Positions 5,654 through 10,945 of a stretch of 10,945 nt of DNA are shown here, piece by piece. The stretch's first letter is position 1, and the number at the start of each line of letters is the position of its first letter. Where the stretch lies: positions 1 through 10,945 of the forward strand of contig DKYS01000001.1 of the NCBI GenBank assembly GCA_002493395.1, given 5' to 3'. The notes under the pieces are model-generated. The model ran no database searches. It had not been told where the DNA came from and saw only the letters and a list, made by a program, of their open reading frames with translations. A program made the position numbers and the translations under genes. The stretch is from Turicibacter sp. UBA7094. GTDB taxonomy: Bacteria > Bacillota_I > Bacilli_A > MOL361 > Turicibacteraceae.

Positions 5654-7150
5654 ATGATGGAGAAATTAAAATCAATTAATTGGCGTAACGTTATCTTATT
5701 TTTATTCGTCATGGTTGGTTTATTAGTATTAGCTCAATCGTTTGTTTTACCTAACATGGTTGGATGGGACGCCGAGCGGGTTAAACACTACGAAGCGGGT
5801 AATGACATTGATATCGATTATCGCGCAACTTACTCAGATACGGTTGACTATGGGATTGTTACTGAGCAGGAAAAGTGTGCGAAAGAGGATAAATGTGATG
5901 TTATTTTAACCTTTTCTAAAGGAAAAGATGTTTCAAGCCAGTCTGAAGAAGAAATAAAAGATTATTTAGAGGAGTTAGTCGACGGACAATTAATTGATTC
6001 TAAACAAATTGTATATAATGAACCAGAATATTCAAATGAGGTGAATCAAGGGTATCCGATTGTTTATGACGCTAACCCTTATGAAGGAACCATTCAAATT
6101 ACGTTTTCAAAGGGTCCTGAGGTTCACGTATATGAAGCAAGTATGGTAGGTGTAGGTGACATTTTGTTACACGATTCAGTCTATAATAATTTCCGTGTAG
6201 AGGGAGATACATTTGACTTTAATCCGTTGTTTGAAAATGTCAAGCAGTATATTGAACCAGCTGATTTTGCTTTTGCGAATCAAGAAACAAATATTGGTGG
6301 AGTGGAGATTGGATTATCAAGTTATCCGAACTTCAATAGCCCCTATGAAATTGCACGTGATTTAATTAATGTTGGATTTAATATGTTTGCACGCGCAAAT
6401 AATCATACGCTAGATAAAGGTGAAGAAGGTATTTTAGCAGCCCAAAGAAATTGGGAAACGTTTGAGGGAATTATTACGTCGGGATCGACAGATTCATTGG
6501 AAAAACGTCAGCAAATACCGGTGATTGAACAAAATGGAATTAAGGTGGCTTTATTATCGTATTCTTACGGTTTTAATGGTCATCGAATTCCGGAGGATAA
6601 ACCTTATTTAGTTAATGAATTTGATTATGATAACGCACGTGAAGATATTGAAAAGGCCAAAAGTGTGGCAGATGTTATCGTTGTGTCTATGCACTGGGGA
6701 GTCGAGTATTCAAATGCTCCGAGTGATGCTCAAAAAGAACAGGCTCAGTGGTTAGCAGATCAAGGGGTTCATATCATTTTAGGGACACATCCCCATGTTT
6801 TACAGCCAGTTGATCGATTAACAGGTCAACATGGGAATGAGACCTTGGTCGCTTATTCGCTTGGAAACTTTATATCTGGTCAAAATGGGTTAGATCGCTT
6901 AGTTGGTAGCATTTTGAAGTTTAATATTAAAAAGACGACAATTGGGGATAAAACAACGATTGAAATTTCACAACCTCAATTAATGCCAACCTATAATTAT
7001 GCAAAACAATCAGGAGAAGGCTATGATGTTATTCCATTGATTGACTCTGATCAAGCAGAATATTTTGAAACAGTTAAAGCATTAATGGAAAACTATTCTT
7101 CGAATGTTGACGTCGTTGACTATATTACTTATGATAAGGTAGAGCAATAA
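5654..7150 (+). CDS. CapA-like metallophosphatase-type surface protein with PASTA-like repeats
   Basis: This protein has 498 residues. An N-terminal anchor (about 13-31) would place the rest outside the cell. Residues 31-91 and 92-157 look like two degenerate PASTA repeats: the first begins LPNMVGWDAERV and has YSDTVDYGIV, the second has YSNEVNQGYPIV, and both end in TFSKG. PASTA repeats in PrkC-type kinases and PBPs bind cell wall. Residues 161-440 form a PGA_cap/CapA domain related to calcineurin-like phosphoesterases, with GVGDILLHD (166-174), NQET (209-212), NNHTLDKGEEG (249-259), MHWG (346-349), GTHPHVLQP (377-385) and YSLGNFISG (401-409); putative metal ligands are Asp169, Asn250, His251, His347, His379 and His381. 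CapA acts in poly-gamma-glutamate production, but no capB or capC is present. It lies 30 bases after rnr and 23 before smpB, so it is probably co-transcribed. AAGGA at 5644-5648 supports the start. Its enzymatic role is unknown. Confidence 0.85.
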   Translation: MMEKLKSINWRNVILFLFVMVGLLVLAQSFVLPNMVGWDAERVKHYEAGNDIDIDYRATYSDTVDYGIVTEQEKCAKEDKCDVILTFSKGKDVSSQSEEEIKDYLEELVDGQLIDSKQIVYNEPEYSNEVNQGYPIVYDANPYEGTIQITFSKGPEVHVYEASMVGVGDILLHDSVYNNFRVEGDTFDFNPLFENVKQYIEPADFAFANQETNIGGVEIGLSSYPNFNSPYEIARDLINVGFNMFARANNHTLDKGEEGILAAQRNWETFEGIITSGSTDSLEKRQQIPVIEQNGIKVALLSYSYGFNGHRIPEDKPYLVNEFDYDNAREDIEKAKSVADVIVVSMHWGVEYSNAPSDAQKEQAQWLADQGVHIILGTHPHVLQPVDRLTGQHGNETLVAYSLGNFISGQNGLDRLVGSILKFNIKKTTIGDKTTIEISQPQLMPTYNYAKQSGEGYDVIPLIDSDQAEYFETVKALMENYSSNVDVVDYITYDKVEQ

Positions 7151-7173
7151 AGTTTGAATAAGGTGGTGGAATA

Positions 7174-7641
7174 ATGCCAAAAGGTGTGGGGTCAACCATT
7201 GCGCAAAATAAAAAAGCAGGACATGACTATTTTATTGAAGATACGTTTGAAGCGGGATTAGTTTTACAAGGGACAGAAATTAAATCCATCCGTGCTGGAA
7301 AAATTAATTTACGTGATTCCTTTGTGAGAATTGATCGGAATGAAGCGTTTGTCCACAACATGCATATTTCTCATTATGAGCAAGGCAATCGATTCAATCA
7401 CGACCCATTACGTACTCGGAAGTTACTCCTTCATAAAAAAGAAATTGACCGTTTAATTGGTGTTCAAAAAATGGGAGGATATTCTTTAATCCCATTAAAA
7501 CTATACATTAAAGACGGCTATGCAAAATTATTATTTGGCGTTGCTAAAGGAAAGAAAAATTATGATAAACGCCAAGATCTTAAGGCGAAAGATGCAAATC
7601 GCCAAATTGAGAAGGCATTGCGTGACCGCCAAAAATATTAA
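7174..7641 (+). CDS. smpB: SsrA-binding protein SmpB
   Basis: SmpB binds tmRNA and carries it into stalled ribosomes for trans-translation, tagging the incomplete protein and freeing the ribosome; RNase R then removes the faulty mRNA. The 155-residue length is standard. Family landmarks are present: NKKAGHDYFIEDTFEAGL at the start of the OB fold, GTEIKSIRAGKINLRDS, the NRFNHDPLRTRKLLLHK region, LKLYIKDGYAKLLFGVAKGK, and the C-terminal tail KGKKNYDKRQDLK, which occupies the mRNA path. The protein is complete. AAGGTGG (7160-7166) lies seven bases before ATG 7174. In many Bacillota the tmRNA gene ssrA follows smpB, but here only about 180 bases separate smpB from the next gene and they hold a terminator, so ssrA must be elsewhere. 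Confidence 0.97.
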   Translation: MPKGVGSTIAQNKKAGHDYFIEDTFEAGLVLQGTEIKSIRAGKINLRDSFVRIDRNEAFVHNMHISHYEQGNRFNHDPLRTRKLLLHKKEIDRLIGVQKMGGYSLIPLKLYIKDGYAKLLFGVAKGKKNYDKRQDLKAKDANRQIEKALRDRQKY

Positions 7642-7705
7642 AAAAATGAAAAAGCTGATATCACGGTTTCATGATAAGAAACGTGATATCAGCTTTTTCA
7701 TTTTT
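7642..7705 (+). terminator. Very long hairpin terminator after smpB
   Basis: Arms 7642-7665 and 7682-7705 are perfectly complementary over 24 bases, and four more pairs (7667-7670 with 7678-7681) follow past a single bulged G, leaving a seven-base loop. The left arm begins on the base right after the smpB stop codon. The 3' arm ends in TTTTT-CA-TTTTT, giving the U-rich tail. Because the left arm is equally A-rich, it could also stop transcription from the other strand. Confidence 0.9.
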
Positions 7706-7725
7706 AATAGGAGGGAATTATTAAT

Positions 7726-7809
7726 TTGAAATTTTTCTCATATTTACATGTTTTAAAACATATAATTTCTGAGGTAATGCCTATAGGGGTAGGCATCGTC
7801 ATAGATTAA
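7726..7809 (+). CDS. Possible 27-residue leader ORF before the 133-residue protein gene
   Basis: This is a TTG-started ORF of 27 codons ending at TAA 7807-7809, with AGGAGGG (7709-7715) ten bases upstream. The peptide begins MKFFSYLHVLKHIISEV and is hydrophobic with few charges. Its stop codon overlaps the start of the next gene's AAGGGGGG ribosome binding site, so translational coupling is possible. No family is recognised. A caution: it follows immediately on the smpB terminator, and the best -10 box here (7761-7766) lies inside it, so it would be transcribed only by read-through. It may be a chance ORF. Confidence 0.25.
   Translation: MKFFSYLHVLKHIISEVMPIGVGIVID
7748..7766 (+). promoter_or_regulatory. 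-10 box overlapping a perfect palindrome (possible operator)
   Basis: TATAAT (7761-7766) is a perfect -10 box. The 14-base perfect palindrome ATGTTTTAAAACAT (7748-7761) sits just upstream, in the -10/-35 spacer. This is a typical place for a repressor operator. The -35 is poor. Transcription would start near 7773, giving a leader of about 50 bases for the gene at 7822. Confidence 0.4.
7777..7796 (+). promoter_or_regulatory. Small hairpin in the leader of the 133-residue protein gene
   Basis: ATGCCTA (7777-7783) pairs perfectly with TAGGCAT (7790-7796) around a six-base loop. It stands 12 bases before the ribosome binding site of the gene at 7822 and has no U-run, so it is not a terminator. 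It could stabilise the 5' end of the mRNA or be part of a regulatory site. Confidence 0.35.
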
Positions 7810-7821
7810 GGGGGGGATAAT

Positions 7822-8223
7822 ATGTTAAAGACTGAAACACTTAACATTATCGAATTTAATAATGGTCAATTTAAGAAACCTGTTTTGATTAGATATACAA
7901 TTATCATTAGTTCGAATGAGCCGAAACCTTATGATGAAGATGCCTTAAATTTAATTAGTTTTCTTAAGAGTTTACCTGAACAATTTGAGGTGGTTCAACT
8001 AATTTATCAAGTTGCAGATGCGAAGATGACAAAGTTGGTACGTCAAAAGATTGAGTTGAAAGTAGATGGAGAGGTTTACTCAACTTATGTCTTAGAGGAT
8101 GATCTGGATTTGTTTTTTAGTTTATTAAGATTATTTAAAAATTATGAGTATGAGGTTCAGGGGGACGAGGAGAGTGTGAATCCTGTTAACTTATCTCAAG
8201 CTATCCAAAATTATCAGATTTAA
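7822..8223 (+). CDS. Uncharacterised 133-residue protein
   Basis: I do not recognise a family. The protein has no signal peptide or membrane segment and is likely cytosolic and acidic overall. It starts with a beta-rich pattern (TLNIIEFNNG, KPVLIRYTIIIS at 21-32), followed by a helix candidate (DEDALNLISFLKSLPEQFEVVQLIYQV, about 39-65), further strands around KIELKVDGEVYSTYV (76-90) and a helix with DDLDLFFSLLRLFKNYEYEV (93-112). The alternation suggests a small alpha/beta fold. The ATG at 7822 is supported by AAGGGGGG just upstream. It has its own terminator at 8237 and probably its own promoter at 7761, so it looks like a one-gene unit. Codon use and base composition resemble the neighbours, with no sign of transfer. 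Confidence 0.75.
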   Translation: MLKTETLNIIEFNNGQFKKPVLIRYTIIISSNEPKPYDEDALNLISFLKSLPEQFEVVQLIYQVADAKMTKLVRQKIELKVDGEVYSTYVLEDDLDLFFSLLRLFKNYEYEVQGDEESVNPVNLSQAIQNYQI

Positions 8224-8236
8224 TCATCTTACAAGT

Positions 8237-8268
8237 AAGGTCCACTTAGTATTGCTAGGGACCTTTTT
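8237..8268 (+). terminator. Intrinsic terminator after the 133-residue protein gene
   Basis: AAGGTCC (8237-8243) pairs with GGACCTT (8259-8265), and an inner stem near 8245-8258 pairs with small bulges. Five T follow at 8264-8268. It is 13 bases after the stop codon. Confidence 0.8.
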
Positions 8269-8286
8269 GTTCTAATTTAAAAAATG

Positions 8287-8313
8287 TTGGAATAATGTTA
8301 TTTTTTTATCCAA
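8287..8313 (+). promoter_or_regulatory. Weak inverted repeat in the leader of the lipoprotein gene
   Basis: TTGGAATAA (8287-8295) and TTATCCAA (8306-8313) pair with one bulged base and a T-rich loop. It lies in the 133-base gap that should hold the promoter of the lipoprotein gene. I see no convincing -35/-10 pair. It could be an operator or a chance AT-rich repeat. Confidence 0.2.
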
Positions 8314-8401
8314 TAATGGAACACTATTAATAAATGTATCGTCTAATTAAGTGAAGGAAGCTTTATAAATTAAACTTAGTCGGTTAATGGAGGAATAAAA
8401 G

Positions 8402-8926
8402 ATGAAAAAATTAAAGTTGATGATGATTGCCTTATTAATGATAGGAGTATTTGCTGGTTGTAGCAAAGATAAGGATGAAACACCTGCATCTAGCGAAGTC
8501 TCGTCAAAAGAAGTAATCAATCAAATTCAGAAAGAACTTGCCAAAGTATATGACGTAGATTTAGAAGATGGCGCATTACCCGGTTACTATTTAATTGATA
8601 TGACGAATCAAGAAGAAATGGCGATGTATGATGGAATCTTTAATTCAGAAGATATCAAATCGGGATATATTTTGCAAAACATGATGAATGTTAAAGCAGA
8701 ATTAGTGATTGTTGCTGAAGGTAAAGATGCACAAGCAGCAGAAAATATCAAATCATCTTATGAAAAAGTTTTATCAAACCAAGAAGCGACATGGTCAACC
8801 TATTTACCTGATCAGTATGAATTAGTAAAAGCTAATAAAATTAAAACAAAAGGGAATTATGTTTTATATGTAACAAGTGAAGAGGCTGATAAAATCGTGA
8901 CAATTTTTGAAAAAGCGGTAAAATAA
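8402..8926 (+). CDS. DUF4358-type lipoprotein
   Basis: This is a secreted lipoprotein of 174 residues. The signal peptide has the basic start MKKLK, a hydrophobic core and lipobox VFAGC, with Cys20 as the lipidated residue after cleavage. A polar linker (about 21-35) precedes an alpha/beta domain that fits DUF4358: KEVINQIQKELAKVY (36-50), the strand KAELVIVAEG (98-107), then the family-like stretch YLPDQYELVKANKI (134-147), KTKGNYVLYVTSEEADK (148-164) and a final helix. The function of DUF4358 is not established. From my knowledge of Bacillota genomes, it often neighbours MBOAT and DHHW genes, as here. GGAGG (8389-8393) stands eight bases before ATG 8402. The gene is followed by a terminator and, 61 bases on, by the MBOAT gene, so this is likely the first gene of a surface-modification operon. 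Confidence 0.8.
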   Translation: MKKLKLMMIALLMIGVFAGCSKDKDETPASSEVSSKEVINQIQKELAKVYDVDLEDGALPGYYLIDMTNQEEMAMYDGIFNSEDIKSGYILQNMMNVKAELVIVAEGKDAQAAENIKSSYEKVLSNQEATWSTYLPDQYELVKANKIKTKGNYVLYVTSEEADKIVTIFEKAVK

Positions 8927-8931
8927 CATCA

Positions 8932-8965
8932 AAAGACAGATTGGGGTTGTCCCAATCTTCTTTTT
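8932..8965 (+). terminator. Intrinsic terminator inside the surface cluster
   Basis: AGATTGGG (8938-8945) pairs perfectly with CCCAATCT (8951-8958) around a five-base loop. The stem extends through AAAAGA and TCTTTT past one bulged C, and five T end at 8965. Only 22 bases remain before the MBOAT start, and they contain its ribosome binding site, so downstream genes probably depend on read-through. Confidence 0.85.
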
Positions 8966-8987
8966 ATATGAGAGGAGATAATAAAGA

Positions 8988-10403
8988 GTGGTTTTTAGTA
9001 GTTTAGTTTTTTTATTTATCTTTTTACCCCTCACCTTAATTCTTTATTTTGGTGTTTGTCGGCGATTAAGAAACACGGTCTTACTTATCGTTAGTTTAAT
9101 TTTTTATGCATGGGGGGAACCAGTCTACGTTTATTTAATACTCTTTTCCACAGTGACGGATTATCTTCATGGGATATTAATTGAGAGATATCGGCATCAG
9201 CCTAAAAGGGCGAGGTTAGTTGTTTTATTCTCTGTTTTTATTAATCTGGGACTACTAATATTCTTTAAATATTCTACCTTTTTAGTAACAAATATTAATT
9301 TAATATTACATACTGATTTTGATATTCCTCAGTTGCCACTTCCAATTGGAATTTCCTTTTATACGTTTCAAACAATGTCCTATACAATTGATGTATTTAG
9401 GAAAGAGGCGCCTGCTAAGAAAAACATTATTGACTTGGGAGCCTATGTAACGATGTTTCCGCAGTTAATCGCTGGACCAATTGTTCGATATCAAACGATT
9501 GCCAATCAGTTGGAGTATCGGTTAGAAACGGAGGAGTTATTTGCTAAAGGGGTTTGGCGTTTTGTGATAGGACTCGGTAAAAAGGTATTGTTAGCTAATA
9601 ACATTGGATTATTATGGAACCAAATTCAAGGAACTAATGGGGATAATATATCCGTTTTAATGGCATGGTTGGGATTAGTCGCCTTCGGATTCCAAATTTA
9701 TTTTGATTTTAGCGGGTACTCGGATATGGCAATAGGGCTTGGCTATTTATTTGGATTCGTGTTTCCAGAAAATTTTAATTATCCGTATATTTCTAAAAGT
9801 ATGACTGAGTTTTGGAGACGATGGCATATCTCTTTAGGAAAGTGGTTTAGAGATTACGTATATATCCCGCTTGGCGGAAATCGTAAAGGGAAATACCGAA
9901 TGTATGTTAATATTTTTATCGTCTGGATGCTCACTGGGATTTGGCATGGGGCTAGTTGGAATTTTGTTTTGTGGGGAGGATATTTTGGATTTTTAATTAT
10001 CGTAGAGAAGTCCTTTTTACTTGGTTGGCTCTCACGTGTCCCAAGTTGGATAGGTCATGTTTATACGATTGGTTTGTTGATAATCGGATGGGGGCTATTT
10101 GCTTTTGAGGATTTTAACCAACTAATAGGTTATTTTAAAGTATTGTTTGGATGCGAAGAAGGGATAGCATTTATTAATCGGTCAACCCTCTATTATCTAA
10201 AGGAAAATGTTATTTTACTAGGAATTTTAACGTTAGCATCTACTCCTATTTTTAAAATGATTGGACAAAAAATAATGGAGCGTAAATATGGTCAGACGAT
10301 TAAATTAATGATTATGCCACTTGTTTGTCTATTTATTTTAATAGCCTCGACGGCCTACTTAGTCGACTCATCGTATAATCCATTTCTATATTTTAGGTTT
10401 TAA
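8988..10403 (+). CDS. MBOAT-family O-acyltransferase (AlgI/DltB/PatA type)
   Basis: This is a multi-pass membrane enzyme of 471 residues, the normal size for the AlgI branch of the MBOAT family. These proteins take an acyl group (usually acetyl) from the cytoplasm and pass it across the membrane for transfer to a surface polysaccharide, peptidoglycan or teichoic acid. It starts with the branch-typical MVFSSLVFLFIFLPL, then IFYAWGEP (38-45), PIGISFYTFQTMSY (119-132), YVTMFPQLIAGPIVRY (153-168) and FGFQIYFDFSGYSDMAIG (233-250). The conserved WRRWHISLGKWFRDYVYIPL (276-295) carries His280, and GIWHGASWNF (317-326) carries His320, the expected catalytic histidine; both are intact. AGAGGAGA lies ahead of GTG 8988. 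A DHHW gene starts 14 bases downstream, an arrangement like algI-algJ/algX or patA-patB. No dltA/dltC is in view, so D-alanylation is unlikely. The target polymer is unknown. Confidence 0.93.
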   Translation: MVFSSLVFLFIFLPLTLILYFGVCRRLRNTVLLIVSLIFYAWGEPVYVYLILFSTVTDYLHGILIERYRHQPKRARLVVLFSVFINLGLLIFFKYSTFLVTNINLILHTDFDIPQLPLPIGISFYTFQTMSYTIDVFRKEAPAKKNIIDLGAYVTMFPQLIAGPIVRYQTIANQLEYRLETEELFAKGVWRFVIGLGKKVLLANNIGLLWNQIQGTNGDNISVLMAWLGLVAFGFQIYFDFSGYSDMAIGLGYLFGFVFPENFNYPYISKSMTEFWRRWHISLGKWFRDYVYIPLGGNRKGKYRMYVNIFIVWMLTGIWHGASWNFVLWGGYFGFLIIVEKSFLLGWLSRVPSWIGHVYTIGLLIIGWGLFAFEDFNQLIGYFKVLFGCEEGIAFINRSTLYYLKENVILLGILTLASTPIFKMIGQKIMERKYGQTIKLMIMPLVCLFILIASTAYLVDSSYNPFLYFRF

Positions 10404-10417
10404 AGGAGGGAGATCTT

Positions 10418-10945
10418 GTGCAGAAATTAGCGAATCGATTAGTGATTGGATCATTTCTTGTCTTTATTTTTAGTCTCTTCTTTCTCAATTTGATCATCCC
10501 CGATCGTGAAAAATCAGAATCAGAAAATCGTAAGCTACAGCAATTTCCTCAGTTTTCTTGGAGCCGTCTACTATCTGGAGATTATATGCAAGATTTTGAT
10601 AAGTACATGACCGATCAGTTTATCTTAAAGGATGACTGGGTGGGGCTAAAATCAGATTTAGAGCGACTATTCAAAAAGAGTGAGAATAATGGCATTTATT
10701 TTGGAAAGGATGGATATTTATTAGAAAAGTTTGAGAGTAAAGGGGAATATTTTGAAACCAATTTACAGGCCATCAATTCATTCCATGAGAAAATGCAAGA
10801 TTTAAAAACAACGGTTATGCTCGTTCCAACATCTGTTAAGATTTATGAGGATAAACTCCCTCTCTTTGCAAAAACATACGATCAAAGGCAAATGCTTTTG
10901 CAGGCGAAGAAGGAGTTAAATGTTAATCTAGTCGATGTTTACGAC
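10418..10945 (+). CDS. DHHW/AlgX-like surface protein, N-terminal part (cut by window edge)
   Basis: The reading frame from GTG 10418 stays open for 176 codons to the last base, so the gene continues past the window. AAAGGAGGGAG (10402-10412) overlaps the MBOAT stop codon, which points to translational coupling. An N-terminal signal anchor (about 8-27) is followed by the family pattern SESENRKLQQFP (33-44), then FSWSRLLSGDYMQDFDKYMTD (46-66), the NGIYFGKDGYLLEK strand (91-104) and a MLVPTSVKIYEDKLP stretch (134-148) typical of the SGNH-like core of DHHW/AlgX/AlgJ proteins. The DHHW catalytic signature should lie near the C-terminus, beyond the edge, so activity cannot be judged. The expected role is extracytoplasmic transfer of acyl groups delivered by the MBOAT partner to a glycan. 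Confidence 0.85.
   Translation, partial: MQKLANRLVIGSFLVFIFSLFFLNLIIPDREKSESENRKLQQFPQFSWSRLLSGDYMQDFDKYMTDQFILKDDWVGLKSDLERLFKKSENNGIYFGKDGYLLEKFESKGEYFETNLQAINSFHEKMQDLKTTVMLVPTSVKIYEDKLPLFAKTYDQRQMLLQAKKELNVNLVDVYD

Noticed and set aside
5415..5657. 80-codon open frame across the rnr/capA-like junction
   Set aside because: Shadow of the Lys/Arg-rich rnr tail, low complexity product, no Shine-Dalgarno box.
5654..7150. Poly-gamma-glutamate capsule locus
   Set aside because: CapA-like domain alone; no capB, capC or capE near it, and the neighbours are RNA quality-control genes.
7520..7729. 69-codon open frame over the end of smpB and its terminator
   Set aside because: It reads through the terminator hairpin and the SmpB tail in another frame; the product is hairpin-encoded Lys-rich sequence.
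7642..7821. tmRNA gene (ssrA) expected after smpB
   Set aside because: The gap is about 180 bases, too short for tmRNA, and is explained by a terminator and a leader; no tag-coding or tRNA-like ends are seen.
8402..10945. dlt operon for D-alanylation of teichoic acids
   Set aside because: The MBOAT protein is AlgI-like and paired with a DHHW protein; no dltA, dltC or dltD seen in the window.

Overview
The window reads as chromosomal DNA of an AT-rich Gram-positive bacterium of the Bacillota. The evidence is the strong Shine-Dalgarno boxes (AAGGAGG types), frequent GTG and TTG starts, U-tailed intrinsic terminators, a lipoprotein with a Gram-positive style signal, and gene families and order typical of low-GC Gram-positives. 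A gut lineage such as Turicibacter/Erysipelotrichia is a plausible guess, but only a guess. Every credible gene lies on the + strand. No tRNA, rRNA, CRISPR array, insertion sequence or phage gene was seen.

Layout. (1) Positions 1-478 hold no long gene. They hold extended -10 promoter motifs, a long hairpin and a possible 20-codon ORF whose Shine-Dalgarno box lies inside that hairpin. (2) 479-1582 is an AI-2E/PerM-type permease closed by a terminator that contains its own stop codon. (3) 1698-2669 is a CaCA-family cation/Ca2+ exchanger, followed by secG (2722-2952) with its own promoter motif and terminator. (4) After a 337-base leader comes a tight trio: rnr (RNase R), a membrane-anchored CapA-like protein, and smpB, closed by a very long hairpin terminator. 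The secG-rnr-smpB order is the familiar Bacillota protein-export and trans-translation neighbourhood. The CapA-like gene is an insertion in it, and ssrA (tmRNA) is not next to smpB here. (5) 7822-8223 is an unrecognised 133-residue protein with a leader full of short symmetrical elements. (6) 8402 to the right edge is a cell-surface cluster: a DUF4358-type lipoprotein, an MBOAT O-acyltransferase of the AlgI/DltB type, and the first 176 codons of a DHHW/AlgX-like protein.

How the parts work together. RNase R and SmpB act together in ribosome rescue and decay of non-stop mRNA, and SecG serves protein export. The last three genes look like an acyl-transfer system for a surface polymer: the MBOAT protein carries the acyl group across the membrane, the DHHW protein is the likely extracytoplasmic transferase, and the lipoprotein is an accessory of unknown role.

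The most notable observation is that the CapA-like protein carries two PASTA-like repeats between its membrane anchor and its metallophosphatase-like domain. This would let it bind cell wall. Next come the intrinsic terminator inside the surface cluster with no room for a new promoter after it, and the two small-ORF/hairpin leaders at 26-232 and 7709-7821.
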